Source: Dysosmobacter segnis | GTDB lineage: Bacteria > Bacillota > Clostridia > Oscillospirales > Oscillospiraceae | NCBI RefSeq assembly: GCF_014297285.1 | Contig: NZ_JACOQI010000001.1 | Span: forward strand, 310,001-374,000 | Length of the DNA: 64,000 nucleotides | Direction: 5' to 3' | Shown: piece by piece, positions 14,721 to 23,225 of the stretch | How positions within the stretch are numbered: position 1 is the first letter of the stretch | Layout: the number at the start of each line of letters is the position of its first letter | Translations under genes and position numbers: made by a program | The notes under the pieces: generated by a model | What the model saw: only the letters and a program-made list of their open reading frames with translations | Database searches by the model: none | Told to the model about the DNA's origin: nothing

Positions 14721-15970
14721 ACATCGGGCAGGCATTTAAGATGGCGTGGCGGTCCATCTGTGGCAAAAAGGGCCGCAGCGCCTTGACCATTCTCTCTATT
14801 TTCATCGGTATTGCCGCCGTTATGACCATTGTCTCCACCATGGAGGGTATGAAGGCCAAAACCATGGAGCAGTTTGCCGCCATGGGCGCCAACCGCATTG
14901 AAGTGAGCGTTTATGCCTATATGTATGATGAGGGCGGCAATCCTATCAGCAAGGACTATTTTGCCGGATTGTACCGCTTTTGCTCCGGACTGAAGGAGTC
15001 CATTATTGGCATTACCCCCAAGGGCTCATCCAACGCCACGGTGGTATACGGTACGAAAAACAGCTCCACAATGGAGTGGAAATATGACCAGCAATACAAC
15101 GTGGTCAGCGGTCCCCCGCAGATCTACTACGGCTCCGACCAGTACAGCGCCTGCAACAATCTGGCAATCGCAAAGGGCAGAGACCTTGCGTGGCTGGATT
15201 GCGAGAAATACAATCAGATCTGCGTGCTGGGCGCGCAGGCGGCGCGGGTCTTTTTCGGCAGCGCCAACCCTGTGGGACAGATCATGAAGGTCAACGGCAA
15301 CAACTTTGAAGTGGTGGGCGTGTATGGCGCCCGCGTGGAGCCAGATACCCCTTCCGCTTACCAGACGGATAACTTTATGATCCTTCCCTACACCGCTACC
15401 CGGCTGCTGGGGGATACGGCCCCCACAGAATTTTTGGTAAAGGCCAAGGATGACGCCAGCATGAAAACTGCCATCACCGAGATCGGCGGGTACCTCTCCG
15501 GCGTGGTGGATCAGAGCATGGGCGGCTATCAGGTGCAGAAGGAAGGCTACTGGCAGGATTATCAGAACCAGCAGCTGACCATGATCTCTCTGGTGCTGGG
15601 CGGCATCGCCGCCATCTCCCTGCTGGTGGGCGGCATCGGTATCATGAACATCATGCTGGTGACGGTGACGGAGCGGACCCGGGAGATCGGTATCCGCCGG
15701 AGCCTTGGCGCACAGCGGAGCAGCATCGTGGCCCAGTTCCTCATTGAATCCGGTATGCTCTGCGGCATGGGCGGCATTGTGGGCATTATCTTCGGCACCA
15801 TCGGCAGTCTGGCTTTGGGCAAGATTTTGTTCCAGATGACCATTTTCCCCGCCACTTGGGTGACGCTGGCGGCCTTTGGCCTGTCGGTAGCTCTGGGCGT
15901 GCTGTTTGGCAGCTATCCGGCGGCAAAAGCATCGAAACTCCAGCCTGTGGAAGCCCTGCGGGCGGATTAA
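14717..15970 (+). CDS. MacB-type ABC transporter permease
   Basis: A 417-residue permease with one N-terminal membrane segment ([19 protein letters not shown]), a large extracytoplasmic MacB domain (about 55-285) and a C-terminal FtsX domain with three helices. The C-terminal domain contains [20 protein letters not shown], as in the permease at 1-1184, to which it is clearly paralogous. The chosen TTG start overlaps the ATPase stop as TTGA and lies 10 bp after AGGAGG; a TTG at 14711 is an alternative, but homologues start at [10 protein letters not shown]. Third gene of the adaptor-ATPase-permease operon. An SLH surface-protein gene follows after 13 bp. Confidence 0.93.
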   Translation: MNIGQAFKMAWRSICGKKGRSALTILSIFIGIAAVMTIVSTMEGMKAKTMEQFAAMGANRIEVSVYAYMYDEGGNPISKDYFAGLYRFCSGLKESIIGITPKGSSNATVVYGTKNSSTMEWKYDQQYNVVSGPPQIYYGSDQYSACNNLAIAKGRDLAWLDCEKYNQICVLGAQAARVFFGSANPVGQIMKVNGNNFEVVGVYGARVEPDTPSAYQTDNFMILPYTATRLLGDTAPTEFLVKAKDDASMKTAITEIGGYLSGVVDQSMGGYQVQKEGYWQDYQNQQLTMISLVLGGIAAISLLVGGIGIMNIMLVTVTERTREIGIRRSLGAQRSSIVAQFLIESGMLCGMGGIVGIIFGTIGSLALGKILFQMTIFPATWVTLAAFGLSVALGVLFGSYPAAKASKLQPVEALRAD

Positions 15971-15983
15971 AGGAGAGAGACTT

Positions 15984-17951
15984 ATGAAAAAACGAATTTT
16001 GACCTGGCTGCTGGCGATCAGCATGCTGGGCTCCCTGCTGACGGTGCCTGCCGGGGCGGCGGCTGTCACCAAGTTTTCCGATGTCAGCGACAGCTACACC
16101 GCCACCGCCGTGGAATCTCTGCGGCTCATGGGTGTGCTGGACGGCTACGGCGACGGCACCTTCCGCCCGGACACCATTCTGAACCGGGCGCAGTTCTGCA
16201 AGATGGCGGTCTACGCCATGGACGGCAGCGGCGAGTTGGGACGGTATTCCACCGTTACCATCTTCCCGGATGTGAAGCCCTCCCACTGGGCGTCCGCCTA
16301 CATCAATATGGCGGCGAGGAAGGGGATCATCTCCGGCTTTGCCGACGGTAAGTTCAAGCCCGGCCAGACCGTGACCGCCGGACAGGCGGTGACGATCCTC
16401 ATGCGGGGTCTGGGCTACAAGGACGAGGACATGGGCGGTGTGTGGCCCCAGAGCTACATGGCGGAGGCCCAGACCAACGGCCTTTTGAAGTCCACCGGTA
16501 TCACCTCCGCCTACGCGGGCCTGACCCGCGCACAGGCGGCCAAGCTGTTCCTGAACCTCTTTGAGGCCAAGCACGGCAAGGGCGAAACGCTCCTGTTCAA
16601 CTACAACGTAGGTAAGGATGAGGTCTATCTTACTGCCGTGGACGGCGGTCAGGGCACGATGACTGTCGGCGGTAAGACGTATACCATGGCGCACCCCGTT
16701 GCCTCTACCAGCCTCATCGGCTCCAAGGGCAAGGCGGTCCTCAACAGCGCCGGCGAGATCCTGACCTTCCTGCCCATCACCGGCAGCAATGGCGTTTCCA
16801 ATGCGGCGGTCATCATCGGTGCCAACGGCTCTGTTGCCGGACTGGACTCCATGGCGGGTAACAACAGCTACCAGATTTACAAGAATGGTTCCCCTGCCAC
16901 GGCAGCAGACCTCAAAAAGTATGACGTGGCGACCTACGCCTCCGCTACCAATTCCATCATTGTCAGCGATACCCGGGTGTCCGTCTACTACGAGGACTGC
17001 AAGCCCTCTCCCAGCAGCCCCGCCACCATTACGGTGCTGGGCGGCAAGGAACTGAATGTTCTGCCTACGGCAGTGGATTCCCTGTCCAAGCTGAAGCCTG
17101 GCAAGCAGATCGTCCTTCTGCTGACGGCGGACGGTCAGGTGGCCGGTGCCGAGGATGCCAACAACACCGGTGCCCGGGGCAATGCCATGGCGGTGGTGTC
17201 CGAAAAGGGTGATGTGCAGTTGGTCTGCGGCGGTGCGCTGCTGAACATCGGCACAGCGAGCGAATACGCCGGTCAGGTAGTGTCGGTGTATGCCGACAAG
17301 AGCGGCCTGAAGCTCAACAAGATCTCCGGCGGTGTCGGCGGTGACCTGCTTCCCAAGGAAGGTACGCTGGGCGGCAGAAAGCTGGCGGACAACGTTATGC
17401 TCTTTGACGGCGGCAGACAGATCGCCCTCAGCGAGCTGAGCCAGACCGGCGTCAACTCCGGCCGCGTCTCCTATGCCCGGACCAACTGGGCCGGTCAGGT
17501 GGACTTGATCGTGCTGAATAACGGCCTTGCAGGCGATATGATTTTTGGCCGTGCGATTGTGGACAGCAAGTATGATCCGACAACCGGCAAGGAGACTGAC
17601 CGCACGATCACGATCGTTTGCAGTGATACAGAAAAATATACGGTTTATAGCGGTAACAGTGTCAGCACTGGTGCTTTTGTGGCTGCAAGTATCAAAAAGA
17701 GCGTGAATGACAGGCTCATGTTCACCAGATTTGACACCATGAGCAAGCTGAGCAACGTCTCTTCCAGTGCCTGGATCGGCAAGACGGCCGTGACCTTCGG
17801 CAGCCGGACCTACGAGGTCCCCTCCAATGTCCAGTGCTACAACGATGACACCGGCAAGTGGATGACGCTGGATGATGCCAAAGCCTACGGCGACACCATG
17901 AACCTCTATGTTTATGACGGCGTGGTCCGCATCGTAGAGATCAAGGCGTAA
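15984..17951 (+). CDS. S-layer homology (SLH) domain surface protein
   Basis: A 655-residue exported protein. A Sec signal peptide (MKKRILTWLLAISMLGSLL then AGAAA) precedes three SLH repeats at about residues 28-80, 92-145 and 150-195. They show FSDVSDSY and GVLDGYGDGTFRPD, then FPDVKPSHWA and GIISGFADGKFKPG. SLH triplets bind pyruvylated wall polymers, so the protein should sit on the cell wall. The remaining 450 residues are not recognised; they look like beta-rich domains. AGGAGAGA precedes the ATG at 15984. It starts 13 bp after the MacB-type permease, so it is probably cotranscribed with that exporter. A perfect hairpin follows the stop. Confidence 0.93.
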   Translation: MKKRILTWLLAISMLGSLLTVPAGAAAVTKFSDVSDSYTATAVESLRLMGVLDGYGDGTFRPDTILNRAQFCKMAVYAMDGSGELGRYSTVTIFPDVKPSHWASAYINMAARKGIISGFADGKFKPGQTVTAGQAVTILMRGLGYKDEDMGGVWPQSYMAEAQTNGLLKSTGITSAYAGLTRAQAAKLFLNLFEAKHGKGETLLFNYNVGKDEVYLTAVDGGQGTMTVGGKTYTMAHPVASTSLIGSKGKAVLNSAGEILTFLPITGSNGVSNAAVIIGANGSVAGLDSMAGNNSYQIYKNGSPATAADLKKYDVATYASATNSIIVSDTRVSVYYEDCKPSPSSPATITVLGGKELNVLPTAVDSLSKLKPGKQIVLLLTADGQVAGAEDANNTGARGNAMAVVSEKGDVQLVCGGALLNIGTASEYAGQVVSVYADKSGLKLNKISGGVGGDLLPKEGTLGGRKLADNVMLFDGGRQIALSELSQTGVNSGRVSYARTNWAGQVDLIVLNNGLAGDMIFGRAIVDSKYDPTTGKETDRTITIVCSDTEKYTVYSGNSVSTGAFVAASIKKSVNDRLMFTRFDTMSKLSNVSSSAWIGKTAVTFGSRTYEVPSNVQCYNDDTGKWMTLDDAKAYGDTMNLYVYDGVVRIVEIKA

Positions 17952-17956
17952 AAAAA

Positions 17957-17991
17957 CCTGTGGCCTGACGGCTCAGCCGTCAGGCCACAGA
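17957..17991 (+). terminator. Strong hairpin, possible terminator
   Basis: CTGTGGCCTGACGGC pairs perfectly with GCCGTCAGGCCACAG around a TCA loop. The A6 run is on the left and no T run follows, so on the + strand it may act as an mRNA-stabilising hairpin rather than a terminator. Confidence 0.6.
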
Positions 17992-18035
17992 ATCACCTGA
18001 AAAGTAAATGATTGAGGAATGCAGGAGGAATGGAT

Positions 18036-18473
18036 ATGAAAAAACTTTTGGCTGTTTCCCTGACGATCATGATTTTAGGCACTCTGGGCGGATGCGGCAA
18101 GCAGGACACCCAGGAGCCGCCCAAGGTGAAAATTGACTACGGCAATTCCGAACTCTACACCCAGGAGGACATGGACGCTGCCATCCAGGTAATTGAAGCG
18201 GAGTTTGCCACCTGGGAAGGCTGTGAACTTCACAGCCTGGCCTACGGCGGCGACGCGGCCTGCAGCGACGAAAACATTGAGTGGCTCAACGGGCTGGAAA
18301 TGAAAGAGCAGACTGAGCCTTTTACTCAGTGCATCCTGTTTTCCAGCAGCTTTCACTCCCCCGTGGAGCAGCGGGACGCCTGGGATGCCGATACGGAGTA
18401 TGAGGGCTGGCAGTGGTGGCTGGGCCGCAGCGACGGCGGCGCCTGGGAACTGGTGACCTGCGGATACGGCTGA
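18036..18473 (+). CDS. Small lipoprotein of unknown function
   Basis: A 145-residue predicted lipoprotein: MKKLLAVSLTIMILGTLGGC is a signal peptide with a lipobox-like end. The mature part is acidic and tryptophan-rich, with AIQVIEAEFATWEGCELHSL, then a block ending EYEGWQWWLGR and a C-terminal ELVTCGYG. I recognise this as a pattern seen in gut Clostridia but cannot name a function. I chose the ATG at 18036 because AGGAGGA lies 6-7 bp before it; the in-frame ATG at 18030 is too close to that site. It is separated from the SLH gene by a hairpin. The nested IS elements begin 40 bp after its stop. Confidence 0.8.
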   Translation: MKKLLAVSLTIMILGTLGGCGKQDTQEPPKVKIDYGNSELYTQEDMDAAIQVIEAEFATWEGCELHSLAYGGDAACSDENIEWLNGLEMKEQTEPFTQCILFSSSFHSPVEQRDAWDADTEYEGWQWWLGRSDGGAWELVTCGYG

Positions 18474-18563
18474 TCTCCGTTTGTGCGCCCAATAAAAACC
18501 AATTGAAAAAGCAGCGCCCCGGTGCCCTTTGAACCGCACCCCGTCAAGAGGACAGGAGACCGC

Positions 18564-20050
18564 AGAAAATTCTGTGTAATCGGCGATCCTCGACAGTATG
18601 AAAATCTTCGATTAAGTCAAGAATGAGAACAAACATTCAAGACGAAGGAGACGAAGATTATGCAGCCAGTACCACAGGATTTGTTGAAGGGATATGTTCA
18701 GAGCCAGCACTTCACCAGCACGACGGAAATCATGGAGGCCATGAAGGAAATGTTCCGGGACGTCATCCAGACCGTCATGGAAGTAGAGATGGACGAGGAG
18801 CTTGGTCGAGAGCGCTGTGAGCGCTCAGACGAGCCGGAGGGAGCCCCCAGAAACTACCGCAACGGCTACACGAAGAAGACCGTCAAGACCCAGCTGGGTG
18901 AGGTGGACATCAAGGTGCCCCGGGACCGGAACGGCTCCTTCGAGCCTAAGATCATCGGCAAGTATGACCGGAATGCAGACGGGATGGAGGATAAGATCCT
19001 GGCGCTGTACGCCTGCGGTATGAGCCAGCGGGATATCGCTGAGCAGGTCAAGGAACTGTACGGCGTGGAGATCTCTCCGGAGCTGGTAACGAAGATCAGC
19101 GAAAAGATCATGCCGGAGGTCACAGCCTGGCAGAACCGTCCGCTGGAGCCGGTGTATCCGTTCGTGTTCATGGACGCCATTCACTATAAGGTTCGGGAAG
19201 ACCGGCGGTACGTGACCAAAGCAGCCTATGTGGTGCTGGGTGTCACCATGGATGGCAGAAAGGACATCCTGGGAGTCTGGATCGGAGAGCATGAAAACAG
19301 CAAATTCTGGTTGAATGTGCTGAATGATCTCAAAAGCAGGGGCGTTTTGGATGTATATCTGTTCTGCACGGACGGCCTGTGTGGGATGATGCAGGCTATT
19401 GAGGCCGTCTTCCCAAAAAGTCGGCTGCAGCGCTGCATCGTCCACCAGGTGCGCAGTTCCACCAGATATGTCAGCTACAAAGACATCAAGAAAGTCGTTG
19501 CGGATCTGAAAAAGATCTACAGTGCCGTTACGCTGGAAGAAGCCGAGAAAAACCTGCAGGCCTTTGCGGAGGCCTGGCGTAAGCAGTACCCCTCCTGCGT
19601 GAAAAGCTGGGAGGAAAACTGGCCAGTTTTAAGCACATTCTTCGAATACCCCGTTGAGATTCGGAAAATCATATACACGACGAACATCATCGAGGGCCTG
19701 AATCGCCAGTTCCGGCAGATCACGAAGAACAAGCCCTCCTTCACGAACGACGACTCCCTGCGCCGGATGCTGTATCTGGCCTCACAGCGCATCGTGAAGC
19801 ACTGGCACGCCAGATACCAGAACTGGGATCTGGTGCTCAGCCAGCTGGAGATCATGTTCGCAGACCGAGCCGTTGGCTGACTCCCTTGTCCTAGTATGCC
19901 ACAGCGGCCAGGCTGGCATTCACGCCGTGCCCGCGCGCATACCGCTCTGACCGCCATGGCTTTCGGTAATCAAGGGATTCAGGCCAGAATCCGCCCTGCT
20001 TTCCAGCGCCATTCTTGACTTTGTCGAAAATCGCTTACACAAAATTTTAC
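18564..20050 (+). mobile_element. IS256-family insertion sequence
   Basis: Imperfect terminal inverted repeats: the left end has AAAATTCTGTGTAA (18566-18579) and the right end, inverted, AAAATTTTGTGTAA (20035-20048). Further matches follow inward (TCGACA; AAGTCAAGAATG). One intact transposase gene fills the element. A clean 8-9 bp target duplication was not found, so the exact ends are approximate by a few bases. Confidence 0.8.
18660..19880 (+). CDS. IS256-family transposase (Transposase_mut)
   Basis: A 406-residue DDE transposase of the mutator-like IS256 family. The first catalytic Asp is in VFMDAIHYKVRE, the second in FCTDGLCGM and the Glu in TTNIIEGLNRQFRQ; all are present, so the protein looks functional. 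The N-terminal region RNGYTKKTVKTQLGEVDIKVPRD (split around the KTVK stretch) is the usual DNA-binding part of this family. AAGGAGACGAAGATT precedes the ATG. The length is normal for IS256 transposases. It sits inside the left end region of an IS3-family element. Confidence 0.96.
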   Translation: MQPVPQDLLKGYVQSQHFTSTTEIMEAMKEMFRDVIQTVMEVEMDEELGRERCERSDEPEGAPRNYRNGYTKKTVKTQLGEVDIKVPRDRNGSFEPKIIGKYDRNADGMEDKILALYACGMSQRDIAEQVKELYGVEISPELVTKISEKIMPEVTAWQNRPLEPVYPFVFMDAIHYKVREDRRYVTKAAYVVLGVTMDGRKDILGVWIGEHENSKFWLNVLNDLKSRGVLDVYLFCTDGLCGMMQAIEAVFPKSRLQRCIVHQVRSSTRYVSYKDIKKVVADLKKIYSAVTLEEAEKNLQAFAEAWRKQYPSCVKSWEENWPVLSTFFEYPVEIRKIIYTTNIIEGLNRQFRQITKNKPSFTNDDSLRRMLYLASQRIVKHWHARYQNWDLVLSQLEIMFADRAVG

Positions 20051-20120
20051 ACCGGGCCGAGGACCCAGTGAAAAAATATAAAGTTTTTCCGGCCGACAGC
20101 CATGTGCTGCTGGCCGCTTT

Positions 20121-21011
20121 TTATGCGGCGAGGGCGAGCTCGTGCTTTTCCATCGGGGTCAACACGCCCAGATTACGCTGCACCCGTCTGGTGTTGTAAT
20201 AATGGATATAGGTCTCAATCATCTGCACAAGCTCCCGCTTGCAGGTAAACCGTCTGCCGTAATAGCGTTCCCGCTTCAGGATGCCCCAGAAGCCCTCCAT
20301 CGGGCCGTTATCGATGCAATGCGCCACGCGGGACATGCTCTGCGTCATGCCTGCCTGCACGAGCTTGTTGTGGAAAGCGCGGTTGGTGTATTGGAATCCT
20401 CTGTCACTATGGAACAGGGGATGCGCGTCCGGATTGGCTTTCACAGCCTTATCAAAGGTCTTGAAAACCAACGGATTGTCATTGCGTTCGCTGAGCACAT
20501 AGGACACGATGCGCCGGTCGCAAAGGTCGAGAATGGCGCTCAGATAGAGTTTTTGTACCTTCATACCCTCAAACCACTTGAATTCGGTCACATCGGTGAG
20601 CCACTTCTCATTGGGCTTTGCGGCATAAAACTGCCTGTCCAAAAGGTTTTCGGCAAGATACTGCGGGTTCTTCGCCCGCCGCATGCAGCCATGGTTGTTG
20701 CACTTGATCGTGGAACGGATATCTCTGGCCCGGCAGATGCGGAGCACCCGCTTGTCATTGACGTGGATACCGTGGTCATGACGCAGGTCGTCATTGAGTC
20801 TCCGGTAACCCTTATCCGGACTTTCCTCATGGATCTTCTCGATCGTATCCGCGAGATGTTCGTTCTCCGCGGCCCGCCGGCTCAGCTTGCCGGAAGCCCA
20901 TCTGTGGTAGGCCGAGCGTGCCACATGGAGCAGTTCACAGGCCAGTTCAATGGAATATCCCTTTTCAGTGTGCGCTTCCCGGATCGCGGCATAGATATGG
21001 CGCTGTCTCAC
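20121..21011 (-). CDS. IS3-family transposase OrfB (integrase core)
   Basis: A 296-residue transposase subunit with an N-terminal HTH_21-type segment (REAHTEKGYSIELACELLHVARS) and an rve integrase core. Catalytic residues are the Asp in WLTDVTEFKW, the Asp in LFHSDRGFQYTN and the Glu in DNGPMEGFWG. The start is GTG at 21011, overlapping the orfA stop as GTGA. OrfB may therefore be made by translational coupling. IS3 elements usually make an OrfAB fusion by -1 frameshifting, but the -1 frame after the A7 run in orfA closes quickly. All catalytic residues are intact. Confidence 0.95.
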   Translation of the reverse strand: MRQRHIYAAIREAHTEKGYSIELACELLHVARSAYHRWASGKLSRRAAENEHLADTIEKIHEESPDKGYRRLNDDLRHDHGIHVNDKRVLRICRARDIRSTIKCNNHGCMRRAKNPQYLAENLLDRQFYAAKPNEKWLTDVTEFKWFEGMKVQKLYLSAILDLCDRRIVSYVLSERNDNPLVFKTFDKAVKANPDAHPLFHSDRGFQYTNRAFHNKLVQAGMTQSMSRVAHCIDNGPMEGFWGILKRERYYGRRFTCKRELVQMIETYIHYYNTRRVQRNLGVLTPMEKHELALAA

Positions 21012-21745
21012 TTCCGAAAGGCATCTCTCCTCTCAATCTCGTCCAATTTTTTTAGCAGGTCACGCTCCATTTCCGCCAAATACAGCTTGTGCTTGAGCTG
21101 TTCAATTTCGATTTGCGCTTTCTCCAGCTCGGTTCTGGGCTTCTGGTCTTTCTTTCGCTTTCCGCGCCGGTCCTCCAGACCGGCCTCTCCCATCTCCTCA
21201 AACCGCAGCGTCCAAGTGCGTACCTGTTGGTAGCTTACTTTGTATTTTAGAGCCATCTCGCCGTAGTTTTTTCCACTGGCCAGACAGTCCTTGACGATCT
21301 GAATGCGCTCTTCCTGCGTGGTGTCCCGTCCCTGCTTCATGTAGCTTCCTCCTCCGGAATTCTTTCTGGAGTTGAAATCTCCATGAGCATTATACACCTT
21401 CAGCCAGTTTTGGAGCTGCCTTCTGTCCCGTAATCCATATTTTTTGCTGAGCTCTGCCTGACTTCCTTTTCCGGACAAATACTCCTGTACCGCCTGCAAC
21501 TTTAATTCCGGACTGTATATGTGCTCCCGCCTGCCCGGCAGGAAGGCCGCCGCGCCCTCTGCCTCGTACTGCATGACCCACTTTTGAAGTGTTTTCCAAT
21601 TCACGCCGGCCTCTGTGACCGCTTCGCTCATGCTTACCTCTCCGGCCAGATATCTCTTGACGATTTTTACTTTCTCTTCTGGTTTCTGTTTTTTTCTTTC
21701 CGACATAACAATGCTCCCTCCATGTTTGACAGTTTGTTTTTTCAC
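21008..21745 (-). CDS. IS3-family transposase OrfA (HTH protein)
   Basis: A 245-residue DNA-binding subunit. It contains two or three helix-turn-helix repeats of the transposase_8/HTH_29 type: EEKVKIVKRYLAGEVSMSEA near residue 22, LKLQAVQEYLSGKGSQAELS near 80, and RIQIVKDCLASGKNYGEMAL near 150. The C-terminal half is a leucine-zipper-like coiled coil (ELEKAQIEIEQLKHKLYLAE). The multi-HTH length is typical of the IS150 subgroup. It is cotranscribed with orfB, which overlaps it by 4 bp. A7 occurs about 40 nt before its stop. Confidence 0.93.
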   Translation of the reverse strand: MKKQTVKHGGSIVMSERKKQKPEEKVKIVKRYLAGEVSMSEAVTEAGVNWKTLQKWVMQYEAEGAAAFLPGRREHIYSPELKLQAVQEYLSGKGSQAELSKKYGLRDRRQLQNWLKVYNAHGDFNSRKNSGGGSYMKQGRDTTQEERIQIVKDCLASGKNYGEMALKYKVSYQQVRTWTLRFEEMGEAGLEDRRGKRKKDQKPRTELEKAQIEIEQLKHKLYLAEMERDLLKKLDEIERRDAFRK

Positions 21746-21803
21746 TGTCTCTCATAGAGGGAGCATATCACTTTGGCACCGGGGCGCTATTTTAGGGGCA
21801 GAG

Positions 21804-21842
21804 AAAAAGGACTCGGATGCATCAGTATCCGAGTCCTTTTCG
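21804..21842. terminator. Terminator of the rRNA methyltransferase gene
   Basis: AAAAGGACTCGGAT (21805-21818) pairs exactly with 21827-21840. A runs on the left give a T tract for the minus-strand transcript, and T runs on the right also allow + strand termination. Confidence 0.9.
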
Positions 21843-21858
21843 CAATATTCGACAGAAT

Positions 21859-23088
21859 TTATACAACTTGGAATAGATAAAACTTCAGATAATCCGTTTC
21901 GTCCACGCCCCAGAGGATGGGATGGTCGCAGCTCTGCTGCCGGGATTCGATCTGCCGCAGCTGTACCCCGGCATCGTGAGCGGCGGAGCGGAGCATGGCC
22001 TCAAATTTCTCCGCTGTGGCGAAGTGGGAGCAGGAGCAGGTGGCCAAGTACCCGCCCCGGGGCAGCAGCTTCATGGCCCGGTAGTTGATCTCCTTGTAGC
22101 CGGTGATGGCATTGGCCACGGTTTTCCGGCTTTTCGTGAAGGCCGGGGGGTCCAGAATGATGAAGTCATACTTCATCGGTTCCTTTTCCAGCTGGGGCAG
22201 CAGGTCAAAGACATTGGCCGCCACGCAGTCCATAACGTCGGATACGCAGTTGCGCTCTGCATTGGCCCGGGCCATCTCCACGGCGGATTCCGACACATCC
22301 ACTGCCGTCACATGGGCCGCGCCGCCCAGCGCGGCATTCAGGGCGAAGGAGCCGGTGTGAGTGAAGCAGTCCAGAACGGTTTTTCCCGCCGCCAGACGGC
22401 CCACCGCCCGCCGGTTGTACTTTTGATCCAAGAAAAAGCCGGTTTTCTGGCCGTTTTCTACGTCTACCAGATATTTGACCCCGTTTTCCACGATCTCCAC
22501 CACCGGACTGTCCGGGGGTGTTTCGCCGGGGAGGGGATACCAGCCCTTGCCCTGCGGAAGACCTTCCTTTGCCCGGAGAGCCACGTCGTTCCGCAGGAAT
22601 ACGCCCCGGATGGGCTGGCCGTCCTGCCGGAGAATGTCCACCAGAGCGGGGAGCAGAAGGTCCTGTAAATTCTCCATGCCAACGGACAGCACCTGCACAC
22701 TGAGCAGATCATGGAACTTATCCACCGTCAGGCCGGGGAAGGCGTCCGCCTCGCCAAAGATCACCCGGCAGGCGTCCAGATCCGCCGGGTCCATGACGGA
22801 CTTCCGGTAGTCCCACGCCCATTGCAGTTTCCGCCGCCAGAAGGCTTCGTCAAAGCGGTCGTTGGCGTTCCGGGAGATGAGCCGCACACGGATCTTGGAC
22901 TGCTGGGACAAAAAACCGGTGCCCAGATAGCGGCCCTTCTTGCTGATGACATCCACCAGTCCGCCGTTGGCCGTTTCACCTTCTATGTTCAGGATCTCTG
23001 CATCATACACCCAGGGATGCCCCTTGACGATGGCGTTTTCCGCCTTGGGGGTGACGGTATAAGTGGGATAGCCACGCTCTATTTTCAT
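21859..23088 (-). CDS. RlmI-like class I rRNA (cytosine-C5) methyltransferase
   Basis: A 409-residue SAM-dependent RNA methyltransferase. An N-terminal PUA-like domain (about 1-80, with KGHPWVYDAEI) is followed by a central insertion and a Rossmann methyltransferase core. The core shows VLDCFTHTGSFALNAA (motif I), VDVSESAVEMARANAERN and the catalytic-loop motif ILDPPAFTKSR. This matches the RlmI/YccW and B. subtilis YwbD family, which methylates 23S rRNA cytosine. The ATG at 23088 is preceded by AAAGGAGCACAGCTT; 23 more in-frame codons upstream (to 23157) have no site and are not conserved in type. It has its own terminator. The exact target base is inferred from homology only. Confidence 0.9.
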   Translation of the reverse strand: MKIERGYPTYTVTPKAENAIVKGHPWVYDAEILNIEGETANGGLVDVISKKGRYLGTGFLSQQSKIRVRLISRNANDRFDEAFWRRKLQWAWDYRKSVMDPADLDACRVIFGEADAFPGLTVDKFHDLLSVQVLSVGMENLQDLLLPALVDILRQDGQPIRGVFLRNDVALRAKEGLPQGKGWYPLPGETPPDSPVVEIVENGVKYLVDVENGQKTGFFLDQKYNRRAVGRLAAGKTVLDCFTHTGSFALNAALGGAAHVTAVDVSESAVEMARANAERNCVSDVMDCVAANVFDLLPQLEKEPMKYDFIILDPPAFTKSRKTVANAITGYKEINYRAMKLLPRGGYLATCSCSHFATAEKFEAMLRSAAHDAGVQLRQIESRQQSCDHPILWGVDETDYLKFYLFQVV

Positions 23089-23225
23089 AAGCTGTGCTCC
23101 TTTTAGGCTTGATTTCCGGGCCAGTATAGCACAATTCCGGGGAAAACGCCATACCATGAAACAGACAGAATTTCACCATAACAAAAATCTCTGCACATTC
23201 ATCATCTGTATGGGAGGGAACTCTG

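Larger units (their letters stand above)
18513..21788 (-). mobile_element. IS3-family (IS150-like) element, interrupted by an IS256-family copy
   Basis: The terminal inverted repeat AGCGCCCCGGTGCC is at 18513-18526 and, exactly inverted, at 21775-21788. Similarity continues inward (GC-CCC blocks, then ACAG). The transposase genes orfA and orfB lie at 20121-21745 on the minus strand. Between the left end and orfB sits a complete IS256-family element (18564-20050). No target duplication is visible outside the ends. Confidence 0.75.

Noticed and set aside
12402..14735. 777-codon antisense frame across the MacA-like and ATPase genes
   Set aside because: Same cause: a composition shadow of two well-supported genes; low-complexity His/Gly/Leu-rich translation.
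18556..20058. 8-9 bp target duplication around the IS256 element
   Set aside because: Flanks AGACCGCA and ACCGGGCC share only ACCG; no convincing duplication.
20050..20075. Left end of the IS3-family element directly beside the IS256 right end
   Set aside because: Similarity to the right end is weak, while 18513-18526 is an exact inverted match, so the outer position was preferred.
21033..21053. A7 run in IS3 orfA as a -1 ribosomal frameshift site making an OrfAB fusion
   Set aside because: The -1 frame after the run meets TGA after six codons, so no fusion can form there; GTGA overlap with reinitiation fits better.
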